Shown: one piece after another, positions 16,087 through 24,175 of the stretch
Numbering within the stretch: the first letter of the stretch is position 1
How the letters are laid out: each line of letters begins with the position of its first letter
NCBI GenBank assembly: GCA_904386005.1
Contig: CAJFKR010000025.1
Coordinates: 1-33,868 of the forward strand
Direction of reading: 5' to 3'
Length of the DNA stretch: 33,868 bases
DNA from: Candidatus Flemingiibacterium merdigallinarum
GTDB lineage: Bacteria; Bacillota; Clostridia; Oscillospirales; CAG-272
Notes under the pieces: generated by a model
The model's database searches: none
The model's input: the letters and a program-made list of their open reading frames with translations, nothing else
Told to the model about the DNA's origin: nothing
Translations under genes and position numbers: made by a program

Positions 16087-17220
16087 ATGACAGTACAGGG
16101 AATTATTTTTTCCAATCTACACGATAAAAACATTCCGGAGCTGACGCTCAAACGCACGATGGCGTCAGTGCCCTACGCTTGCCGGTACCGCCTTATCGAC
16201 TTTGCGCTGTCAAACATGGTAAACTCCGGTATAACCTCTGTGAGCGTAATCACGCATTACAACTACCAGTCGCTGATGGACCACATCGGCGCCGGCAAGG
16301 ACTGGGACCTCGCGCGCCGTTCGGGCGGCATAAAGATACTTCCGCCGTACATGACCGCCTATGCCAACAATCAGAACGCGCTCTACAACTCGCGCATGGA
16401 GGCGCTGAAGAGCGTCAACTACTCGCTGTCCCGATTCACGAGCGACTATGTGGTATTGTCCGACTGCGACGTCATCTGCAATGTCGACTTAAACGACATG
16501 ATAAACGACCATGTCAAGAACAACGCGGACATCACTATCGCGATAAAGCGCGTGCTGCTGACGACCGACTCGGCAAGCCGCAATGTCATTGTCGACGCCG
16601 ACGAGACCGGACGCATCACCGACGTCAACGCCTATCCGACGAACATCTCCGGCTATCATGATATAAACCTCAATATCGTCGTAATCAACCGCAAGTATTT
16701 GCAGAGTGTCGTCCTCGACGCGATAGCGCACGGCTACACGAGCTTCAACCGCGATATTCTGTCGCGCAACGCGAGCCGCCGCAATTATCGTGTATACAAA
16801 TATGACGGCTACTTCGCTAACATCAACTCGCTGACCGATTACTTCCACCATTCGATGGAGCTGCTCGGCTCGCCCGAGAACCGCGACCAGCTGTTCCGCG
16901 TCAAGAACCGTCCGATTTACACCAAGGTCAGAAACTCCGCGCCGACCAAATACGCGTCGTCGTCGAATGTCAAAAACTCGCTCATCGCCGACGGCTGCAT
17001 AATCGACGGCAATGTTGAGAACTCGCTCATTTTCCGCGGCGTCAAGGTCGGCCGTGGCGCGACTATCAAGAACTCGATTCTGTTCCAGGACACGGTCATC
17101 GGCGAAAATGTATTCATGAACTGCGTCGTCACCGACAAGAACGTCGTCGTCCGCGACGGGCGCATACTGTCGGGACATGAGACGCTGCCCTTCTTCATTG
17201 AGAAAGGCAAGCTGGTATAA
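16087..17220 (+). CDS. glgD: ADP-glucose pyrophosphorylase regulatory subunit GlgD
   Basis: A 377-residue GlgC paralogue. It keeps the overall fold (RYRLIDFALSNMVNSGI, the QNALYNS segment and a C-terminal beta-helix NSLIFRGVKVGRGATIKNSI) but lacks the GGxGxRL nucleotide loop; the matching region reads IIFSNLHDKNIPELTLKRTM. The active-site acid motif is altered to LSDCDVICNVDL. It is therefore expected to be non-catalytic and to modulate GlgC. GGAGG is well placed before the ATG. A small perfect hairpin lies between this gene and glgA. Confidence 0.95.
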   Translation: MTVQGIIFSNLHDKNIPELTLKRTMASVPYACRYRLIDFALSNMVNSGITSVSVITHYNYQSLMDHIGAGKDWDLARRSGGIKILPPYMTAYANNQNALYNSRMEALKSVNYSLSRFTSDYVVLSDCDVICNVDLNDMINDHVKNNADITIAIKRVLLTTDSASRNVIVDADETGRITDVNAYPTNISGYHDINLNIVVINRKYLQSVVLDAIAHGYTSFNRDILSRNASRRNYRVYKYDGYFANINSLTDYFHHSMELLGSPENRDQLFRVKNRPIYTKVRNSAPTKYASSSNVKNSLIADGCIIDGNVENSLIFRGVKVGRGATIKNSILFQDTVIGENVFMNCVVTDKNVVVRDGRILSGHETLPFFIEKGKLV

Positions 17221-17231
17221 GAAATACCCCA

Positions 17232-17253
17232 CCCTCGCGGTAACTCGCGAGGG
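17232..17253 (+). other. Intercistronic hairpin between glgD and glgA
   Basis: CCCTCGCG (17232-17239) pairs perfectly with CGCGAGGG (17246-17253) over a 6-base loop, with no T run. It more likely affects mRNA stability or partial readthrough than full termination. Confidence 0.5.
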
Positions 17254-17284
17254 CAGAGCTTGTATTAAAGAAAGGACGTGCGAA

Positions 17285-18721
17285 ATGAAAAAGATACTGT
17301 TTGTAGGCGCGGAAGCGCTGCCGTTCGCGGCGACCGGCGGACTCGGAGACGTGCTCGGCTCGCTGCCGGCGGCATTGCACCGCGCGGACGGGAATGTCGA
17401 TGTGCGCGTCGTCATTCCTATGTATAAGGTCATATCCGAAAAATATAAGCAGAGAAGCCGCCTCGTCGCCGAATTCACGGTACAGTTATCGTGGAGACGG
17501 CAGTACTGCGGCGTCTGGGCGTACAAATACGGCGATATCACATATTATTTCATCGACAACGAATACTACTTCAAGCGTCAGTCGCTGTACGGCAGCTTCG
17601 ACGACGGCGAGAGATACGCGTATTTCTGCAAGGCGGTAATGGAAATGCTGCCGAAAATCGACTTCATACCGGACGTGCTGCACTGCCACGACTGGCAGAG
17701 CGCGCTCTGCGTCATCTACCTGAAGCGCAAATATTGCTATCTTGAGGACTATTCGGCGATGAAAGCGGTTTATACGATACACAATATCGATTATCAGGGA
17801 ATCTACAATTTCGACATACTCAAAGATATATTCTGCCTCGACTCGTGGGACAGATATGTCGTCGAATACGACGGCTGCATCAATCTGACGAAGGGCGCGA
17901 TTGTCTGCTGCGACGCTCTGACCACAGTCAGCCCGCGCTACGCCGAGGAGATTCAGACCGAATACTATTCGAGCGGACTGCACCACATCCTCAAAATGAA
18001 CAAGGACAAAATCCGCGGTATAATCAACGGAATCGACACCGATTACTACAATCCCGAAACCGATAAGTCGATAGTCAAAAACTTCAGCCTCGATACTATC
18101 GGCGACAAGGTCGAAAACAAGCTCGCGCTGCAAAAGACGTTCGGTCTGCCCGAGCGCGCGGACGTGCCGATGATCGCGATGATTTCTCGGCTCGCTTCGC
18201 ACAAGGGCTTCGACCTCGTGCGTCGGGTCGCCGACGAGATACTGGCTTCGGACGTGCAGTTCGTACTGCTCGGCACCGGAGAGGGCGAGCTTGAGGACTT
18301 TTTCTCCGGACTCGCGCAGCGCCACCCCGACAAGTGCGGCGTCATGCTCGCGTTTGACAAGCTGCTTGCAAAGCAGATTTACGCGTCGGCGGATATGTTC
18401 CTGATGCCGTCGAAGTCGGAGCCCTGCGGACTCGCGCAGATGATAGCGTCGCGTTACGGCACGATACCGATAGTACGTGAGACCGGCGGTCTTTACGACA
18501 CAATTAAACCGTATATTACGTCGGAAGGCACCGGCAACGGCTTTACATTCAAGACCTACAACGCTCATGATATGCTCGACGCGGTCAGACGCGCGCTCAG
18601 CCTTTACTGCGACAAAGACGAGTGGGCAAGGCTCGTCGCGAACGCGATGAAGATGGACTTCTCGTGGAACGCGTCGGCGAAGAAATACCTCGAAATGTAC
18701 GAAACAGTTATTAGTTGTTAG
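17285..18721 (+). CDS. glgA: Glycogen synthase (ADP-glucose), GT5
   Basis: This 478-residue enzyme transfers glucose from ADP-glucose to the non-reducing end of glycogen. The GT5 N-terminal domain starts MKKILFVGAEALPFAATGGL. In classical GlgA the glycine loop is KTGGL, but here Ala16 replaces that lysine, which binds ADP-glucose in E. coli. The C-terminal GT-B domain is standard: the Arg and Lys of ISRLASHKGFDLV, and the donor-site Glu of SKSEPCGLAQ. The frame is open upstream of 17285, but AAAGGA precedes this ATG and the product begins like the family. The last codons and stop lie inside a 14-bp tandem repeat. Confidence 0.95.
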   Translation: MKKILFVGAEALPFAATGGLGDVLGSLPAALHRADGNVDVRVVIPMYKVISEKYKQRSRLVAEFTVQLSWRRQYCGVWAYKYGDITYYFIDNEYYFKRQSLYGSFDDGERYAYFCKAVMEMLPKIDFIPDVLHCHDWQSALCVIYLKRKYCYLEDYSAMKAVYTIHNIDYQGIYNFDILKDIFCLDSWDRYVVEYDGCINLTKGAIVCCDALTTVSPRYAEEIQTEYYSSGLHHILKMNKDKIRGIINGIDTDYYNPETDKSIVKNFSLDTIGDKVENKLALQKTFGLPERADVPMIAMISRLASHKGFDLVRRVADEILASDVQFVLLGTGEGELEDFFSGLAQRHPDKCGVMLAFDKLLAKQIYASADMFLMPSKSEPCGLAQMIASRYGTIPIVRETGGLYDTIKPYITSEGTGNGFTFKTYNAHDMLDAVRRALSLYCDKDEWARLVANAMKMDFSWNASAKKYLEMYETVISC

Positions 18722-18749
18722 ATATTAGTTGTTAGTTAATAGTTGTTGG
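18708..18749. repeat. 14-bp tandem repeat, three copies, over the glgA stop
   Basis: ATTAGTTGTTAG at 18710-18721 and 18724-18735, then AATAGTTGTTGG at 18738-18749, with a 14-bp period. The first copy includes the final glgA codons and stop TAG. It looks like slippage expansion of the gene end. Confidence 0.7.
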
Positions 18750-18798
18750 TTTTGGGACTTTTAGACGGCGGCTGTTTAGGTTTTAGTTTATATTTATC

Positions 18799-18854
18799 TG
18801 CTGTCAGCATAAGCGATGCTGTCAGTATGGACAATCGTTATATTTCTGACAGCA
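18799..18854. repeat. Direct and inverted 9-mers ahead of glgP
   Basis: TGCTGTCAG occurs at 18799-18807 and 18817-18825, and its reverse complement CTGACAGCA at 18846-18854. Two alternative hairpins are therefore possible in the glgP leader, or the sites could be operators. The 178-base gap makes a separate glgP control point plausible. Confidence 0.5.
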
Positions 18855-18899
18855 AATAATGATTGTATCTCACATTTATCAAAGGAAAGATTATTTTAG

Positions 18900-21332
18900 A
18901 TGAACACAGCATTTAGCAAGGCACAAATCAAGGACGCAATCACCTCGAAGCTGGCGCGCTATTTCGGCACTACGCCGGAGGACGCGAGCGACGAGCAGAT
19001 ATACAAATCGGTCGTGCTCACGGTCAAGGATATTCTGACCGAGCGCCGCTCGGCATTCAAGCTCGACACAAAAAAGCAGCGCGGCAAGAAGATATATTAT
19101 CTCTGCATGGAATTTCTCGTCGGCAGATCGCTTAAAAACAATCTGCGCAATCTCGGCATCGCCGACATATACGGCGAGGTGCTGTCCGAGCTCGGATTTT
19201 CGCTCGACGGCATATACAACCTCGAGCCCGACCCCGGACTCGGCAACGGCGGTCTCGGACGGCTCGCCGCCTGCTTCATGGACGGACTGACCACGCTCGA
19301 CTATCCGGCGACCGGATTCTCGATACTCTACGAATACGGTCTGTTCAAGCAGAAGATAATCGACGGCGAGCAGATCGAGCTGCCCGACATCTGGATGCCC
19401 GAGGGCGACGTCTGGCTCGTGCCGAGAAACGACAAGACCTTTACGGTCAAATTCGGCGGCCGGGTCGTCGAGAGCTGGGACAAGGGTCACTGCGACGTCA
19501 GGCTCGAGGACTGCGACGTTGTCTCGGCTGTGCCGTATGACATGATGATTTCAGGCGCGGACTCGAAGGCGGTGAATATTCTCCGTCTGTGGAAGGCCTG
19601 CGACACGTCGAATTTCAATATGAACCTCTTTTCACAGGGACAATATGTCAAGGCTATGGAGGAGGACACGAACGCCGAGATTATCTCAAAGGTGCTGTAT
19701 CCGTCGGACAATCACACCGAGGGCAAATTTTTGCGTCTGTCGCAGCAGTATTTCCTCGTCAGCGCGTCGCTCCAGTCGATAATCGCCGACCACCTCACGG
19801 CATACGGCTCGCTCGCGAACTTCTCTGAAAAGGTCGCGATACACATCAACGACACTCATCCGGCGCTCGTTATCCCCGAGCTCATGCGCATCCTGCTCGA
19901 CACCTACTCGTACGGCTGGGACGACGCGTGGCGGCTCGTCACGTCGACCGTGTCCTACACCAACCACACGGTCATGCCCGAGGCGCTCGAAACCTGGAAC
20001 GAGGAGCTGTTCCGCTTCAAGCTGCCGCGCATATACAACATCGTCAACGAAATCAACCGCCGCTTCTGCGCCGACCTGTGGACCGCGTACCCGGGCGACT
20101 GGGATCGTATCTCGCGTATGTCGATTATCGGCTACAACCAGATACGCATGGCGAACCTGTCGGTCGTCGGCTCGCACACAGTCAACGGCGTCTCAAAGCT
20201 GCACTCCGAGATTCTGAAAAAGACGATATTCCACGACTTCTACAAATACACTCCGGAAAAGTTCACGAACGTCACGAACGGTATCGCCCTGCGCCGCTGG
20301 CTCTGTTACTCGAATCCGCAGTTGTCCGCGCTGATCGACGAATGTATCGGCGACAAGTGGCACAAGCAGTCAGAGCTGCTCGCTGACTTCGCGAAATATG
20401 CCGACGACGCGTCGGTGCTCGAGCGCATGGATAAGATCAAGCGTGCGAACAAGGCTAACTTCGCGATCTACGCGGAGAGCCGCACCGGCGTTAAGCTCAA
20501 TCCCGACTCGATCTTTGACGTGCAGATCAAGCGTATGCACGAATACAAGCGGCAGCTCTTGAACGCGCTGCGCATAATCAGCCTCTACTGCACATTGCGC
20601 GAAAATCCCGACGCCGATATTCAGCCTCAGACCTTCATCTTCGGCGCGAAAGCCGCCCCGGGCTACTACATGGCGAAGAAGATCATCAAGCTCATCTGCT
20701 ACATTGGCTATGAGATTGAAAAAGACCCGAAGATACGCGAAAAGCTGCGCGTTCTGTTTATGGAGGACTACAATGTCAGCCTCGCCGAGGTTCTGATTCC
20801 GGCAGCCGATATCAGCGAACAGATATCGCTCGCAGGTAAAGAGGCAAGCGGAACGAGCTGCATGAAGTTCATGGCAAACGGCGCTTTGACTATCGGAACT
20901 ATGGACGGAGCAAATGTCGAGATATTCGATCAGGTTGGTGACAGCAATCTCTATATCTTTGGTCTGACCACCGAGGAGGTCGACGACCTGTGGAGACGCG
21001 GCTACAATGCTATGCAATATTATTCACAGAGCGAACGCCTGCGCGTTGCGGTCGACGCGCTCGACGCCGGCTTCAACGGCAAATCGTTCTCGGATATGAA
21101 GCAGTATCTTGTAAATCCGCAGTATGCGCACGGCATTGCCGACCCGTATATGTGCCTCGCGGATTTCGACTCATACCTGAACACGCACGACGCGATGACT
21201 CGTGATTACCAGAACCGCGATAAATGGAATCGTATGTCGCTTATCAATATCGCGAAGTCGGGATACTTCTCCGCCGACCGCGCGATTCGCGAATACGCCG
21301 AAAACATCTGGCATCTGCGCGCTATCAAGTAA
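18900..21332 (+). CDS. glgP: Glycogen phosphorylase, GT35
   Basis: A PLP-dependent phosphorylase of 810 residues releasing glucose-1-phosphate from alpha-1,4 glucan ends. Family blocks are all present: YYLCMEFLVGRSLKNNL, LGNGGLGRLAACFMDGL, INDTHPALVIPELMR, YTNHTVMPEALE and RMHEYKRQLLN. The PLP-lysine block reads EASGTSCMKFMANGALTIGT followed by MDGANVEI, where many family members have GTGNMKF. A purine-rich AAAGGAAAG precedes the ATG at slightly long spacing. The next gene begins at the base after this stop. Confidence 0.97.
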   Translation: MNTAFSKAQIKDAITSKLARYFGTTPEDASDEQIYKSVVLTVKDILTERRSAFKLDTKKQRGKKIYYLCMEFLVGRSLKNNLRNLGIADIYGEVLSELGFSLDGIYNLEPDPGLGNGGLGRLAACFMDGLTTLDYPATGFSILYEYGLFKQKIIDGEQIELPDIWMPEGDVWLVPRNDKTFTVKFGGRVVESWDKGHCDVRLEDCDVVSAVPYDMMISGADSKAVNILRLWKACDTSNFNMNLFSQGQYVKAMEEDTNAEIISKVLYPSDNHTEGKFLRLSQQYFLVSASLQSIIADHLTAYGSLANFSEKVAIHINDTHPALVIPELMRILLDTYSYGWDDAWRLVTSTVSYTNHTVMPEALETWNEELFRFKLPRIYNIVNEINRRFCADLWTAYPGDWDRISRMSIIGYNQIRMANLSVVGSHTVNGVSKLHSEILKKTIFHDFYKYTPEKFTNVTNGIALRRWLCYSNPQLSALIDECIGDKWHKQSELLADFAKYADDASVLERMDKIKRANKANFAIYAESRTGVKLNPDSIFDVQIKRMHEYKRQLLNALRIISLYCTLRENPDADIQPQTFIFGAKAAPGYYMAKKIIKLICYIGYEIEKDPKIREKLRVLFMEDYNVSLAEVLIPAADISEQISLAGKEASGTSCMKFMANGALTIGTMDGANVEIFDQVGDSNLYIFGLTTEEVDDLWRRGYNAMQYYSQSERLRVAVDALDAGFNGKSFSDMKQYLVNPQYAHGIADPYMCLADFDSYLNTHDAMTRDYQNRDKWNRMSLINIAKSGYFSADRAIREYAENIWHLRAIK

Positions 21333-23381
21333 ATGCTGGTATATACAAGCTGGGAGGAATTCGTCTCGTGGGCTGAGGCTCCGGTCAGAGTTGACCGCCT
21401 CTCTGAACTTCGCGGCGAGACCGATTCCTGCGCGTTTTCCTCTCGCGACACTCTCACCATATCGGTGAGAGTGCCGCGCGTTTATTGCGCTACGGCGGCG
21501 AAGCTCAAGCTCTACCGCGACGACGATATGTCAAATCACGACCTCATGATGACACTCGACGCTTTTCTCGATGACAGCGACCGCTACTCGATCGAGCTGC
21601 GGCTTGCGGAGCTGTGCGTTGGCGACCAGACGCCCGATTCGGCGAGCGGGCTGTTCTATTATACAATTGAGCTCGACACACCGTGGGGACTGTTGTATTC
21701 AAACCAAAATGGCAGTGTAACGCCTGATAGAGTCAATGCCGACTGTACGCAGCTGCTCGTATATCGCGGCGACTATGTCCTGCCCGAGCGCTTCTGCGGT
21801 CGGATGATGTATCAGATTTTCCCCGACCGGTTCGCTGTCGGCAATCGCGCGCAATATATTCAGTCATACAAAACGAGACCGCCCAAAGCAGATTCGATCG
21901 AATACCGTTCCGAGCGGATCGTCAACCCCGACTGGGAGCACGGGATTCCACAGTATGCCGATAAGCCGGGCGGCGACGTCGCGAACAATATGTTTTTCGG
22001 CGGCAATCTGTGGGGAGTCATTGACCGGCTCGATTACCTCGAGTCGCTCGGAGTCGGGATTATCTACCTCTGCCCGATATTCGAGGCGGCGTCGAACCAC
22101 CGCTACGACACCGGAGATTATCTTAAGGTCGACCCGATGCTCGGCGGCGACGAAGCGCTCGACTGCCTGATTTGTGAAGCCAAAAAGCGGGATATTCTGA
22201 TAATACTCGACGGCGTGTTCAACCACACCGGCGCGGACAGCCGCTATTTCAACAAATTCGACCACTACCCGGGCGCGGGCGCGTACAATTCGAAGAAGTC
22301 CCGCTACTACAAGTGGTACTCATTCGACGAATATCCCGACAAATATCGCTGCTGGTGGGGAGTGAAGATTCTGCCGGCGGTAAAGAGCGACGAGCCGTCC
22401 TATCGACGCTTCATCTGCGGGGACGACGGCGTGATTCGACGCTATCTGCGCCGCGGTATCGACGGCTGGCGGCTCGACGTCGCGGACGAGCTGTCGGACA
22501 TATTCCTCGACGAGCTGAGAGCCGCCGCAAAAACCGAATCGCCCGATTCGGCGATATTCGGCGAGGTCTGGGAGGACGCGTCGAACAAGGTCGCGTATGA
22601 CAAGCGTCGGAAATACTTCCGCGGCGGTCAGCTCGATTCGGTTATGAACTATCCTCTGCGCAACGCGGTCATCGACTTTGTATTGAGCCGAGACAAAACC
22701 AAGCTTATCTCGACCGCAAAGACGATCTACACGCACTACCCGCCATCGGTTGGCAGAATGCTGATGAACTTTCTCGGCACGCACGACACAGAGCGTATAT
22801 TGACTATCCTCGCCGACGTCGGCGCGCAGAACCTGTCAAACGCCGAGCTCGCGGTCTATAAGCTGCCCAGAGCCGCGCGCGAGCTCGCGGTGCGGCGGCT
22901 GAAAATCGCGTGGGCACTGCTCGCCGCGTTCCCGGGACTGCCCTGTATATACTACGGCGACGAGACCGGCATGGAGGGCGGGCGCGACCCATTCAACCGT
23001 ATGCCGCTGCCGAAGCAGCCGCTCGACCCGGAGCTGCTCGATTATTATCGCAAAATCGGCAGACTGCGCATAGCGTCGCGGGCGCTTGACAAAGGGAAGC
23101 TCGATTTCATCCCGACATATGACCCGAGGCAGCTGCTGCTTGTCCGCTCCTGTCAGGAGGAGACGCTCGCCGTCGCGGTGAATCTCACCGAGCGCGAGTG
23201 GGAGCTCGAGACAGACTCGACGCCCTGCCCGCTGATTTCTCCCGATACGACAAAGGTATGCGGCGGGATTGTATGTTTACCGCCGTATAGTATTGAATAT
23301 ATCAGAATCGATTGTCTAAATGGCACAAAAGAATCACAGCAATCTGTGAAAGTTCACGAAAATTGGGAAATTAATAGTTAG
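21333..23381 (+). CDS. GH13 alpha-amylase/pullulanase-like glycoside hydrolase
   Basis: A 682-residue protein with an N-terminal beta-sandwich of about 160 residues (cyclomaltodextrinase/amylopullulanase type) before a GH13 barrel. Motifs seen: region I DGVFNHTG, nucleophile Asp in GWRLDVADE, acid/base Glu in FGEVWED and region IV FLGTHDTERI; MYQIFPDRFAVG opens the barrel. There is no signal peptide, so it is intracellular and suited to limit dextrins, cyclodextrins or branched maltodextrins; the exact bond specificity cannot be read from sequence. Its ATG directly abuts the glgP stop (TAAATG) with no ribosome site, implying translation by reinitiation after glgP. Confidence 0.9.
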   Translation: MLVYTSWEEFVSWAEAPVRVDRLSELRGETDSCAFSSRDTLTISVRVPRVYCATAAKLKLYRDDDMSNHDLMMTLDAFLDDSDRYSIELRLAELCVGDQTPDSASGLFYYTIELDTPWGLLYSNQNGSVTPDRVNADCTQLLVYRGDYVLPERFCGRMMYQIFPDRFAVGNRAQYIQSYKTRPPKADSIEYRSERIVNPDWEHGIPQYADKPGGDVANNMFFGGNLWGVIDRLDYLESLGVGIIYLCPIFEAASNHRYDTGDYLKVDPMLGGDEALDCLICEAKKRDILIILDGVFNHTGADSRYFNKFDHYPGAGAYNSKKSRYYKWYSFDEYPDKYRCWWGVKILPAVKSDEPSYRRFICGDDGVIRRYLRRGIDGWRLDVADELSDIFLDELRAAAKTESPDSAIFGEVWEDASNKVAYDKRRKYFRGGQLDSVMNYPLRNAVIDFVLSRDKTKLISTAKTIYTHYPPSVGRMLMNFLGTHDTERILTILADVGAQNLSNAELAVYKLPRAARELAVRRLKIAWALLAAFPGLPCIYYGDETGMEGGRDPFNRMPLPKQPLDPELLDYYRKIGRLRIASRALDKGKLDFIPTYDPRQLLLVRSCQEETLAVAVNLTEREWELETDSTPCPLISPDTTKVCGGIVCLPPYSIEYIRIDCLNGTKESQQSVKVHENWEINS

Positions 23382-23399
23382 TACTTTAATTTCATAAAA

Positions 23400-23413
23400 A
23401 AATGTGCTATAAT
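23400..23413 (+). promoter_or_regulatory. Extended -10 promoter upstream of the flavodoxin-like gene
   Basis: TGCTATAAT (ending at 23413) is an extended -10 motif after an A/T-rich stretch. No good -35 box was seen. It would give a leader of about 190 bases. Confidence 0.45.
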
Positions 23414-23607
23414 TAATGCGAAGTCAGTGAGCAGAGCGTCGCTGACAATTGCGTCGAATGCGTTTTATTATAATGAGATTGGGAATTTAACGTTTTGTGA
23501 CCGCGGAGTCATTGACCAAAAAGTCGTTGACTACGAAGCCTGTGACATCGATTTTGCTTTATTATAACGTCACAAAATCCCAAAATATGAAAGGATGGTC
23601 ATTTATT

Positions 23608-24027
23608 ATGAAAATGCGTGTGCTTTATTCGACAAGCAAGGGCAAGATCAAGACGATTGCACAGCTTATAACTGACAAATACGCAACCGAAAAGGTCAAC
23701 TGCATGGACTCGATACCTCCGGCTTACTCCTGCGACAAAGAGCGCCTGGTCGTTATGCTCGTCTCGACCGGCAAGGATCCCGCGAACGCGTTGATTCTGT
23801 TCTGCAAGGAGCTGACCAAGGCGAGAGCGGCTAACGTCGCGTTTATCGTCGACGGTCCGGCTGACGGAGCTAAGGTGCTTGTCAACGCCGTCAAGGAAGC
23901 CGGTTCGAATGTCATAGAAGATATACTCTATGTCAAGGGCGGTCTGCCTTTCCTGAAAGGCGTCAAGGACGAGGAAGCAAAGCAGGTCACAGACTGGATG
24001 GACAAGGTAATGGCAAGTCTGCAATAA
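23608..24027 (+). CDS. Flavodoxin-like domain protein
   Basis: This protein of about 139 residues starts MKMRVLYSTSKGKIKTIAQ, matching the strand-loop-helix that binds FMN phosphate in flavodoxins (STSKGKIK as the phosphate loop). It continues with VVMLVSTGKDPANALILFC and an alternating alpha/beta pattern to the end. I place the start at 23608 rather than upstream because the preceding residues are unlike the family and AAAGGA lies at 23589-23594, a slightly long spacing; ATG 23614 is another option. It probably serves as a small electron carrier; its partner is unknown. The neighbouring carbohydrate genes have no evident link. Confidence 0.7.
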   Translation: MKMRVLYSTSKGKIKTIAQLITDKYATEKVNCMDSIPPAYSCDKERLVVMLVSTGKDPANALILFCKELTKARAANVAFIVDGPADGAKVLVNAVKEAGSNVIEDILYVKGGLPFLKGVKDEEAKQVTDWMDKVMASLQ

Positions 24028-24087
24028 GGACATATCCGGACAGCTCGGCGCGGTTATATGCCGTGCCGGCGCGCCCGGCGTATTATA

Positions 24088-24117
24088 TTGCAGCTGCCTT
24101 GTCGCTATGTTGATAAT
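24088..24117 (+). promoter_or_regulatory. Candidate promoter of the rhamnosidase gene
   Basis: TTGCAG (24088-24093), an 18-base spacer and GATAAT (24112-24117), about 58 bases before the ATG. Confidence 0.4.
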
Positions 24118-24175
24118 ATAACGAGGGCTCGTGTCAGATTGATACGCGCCGCTTTTTATAAAAGGAGGAATCAAA

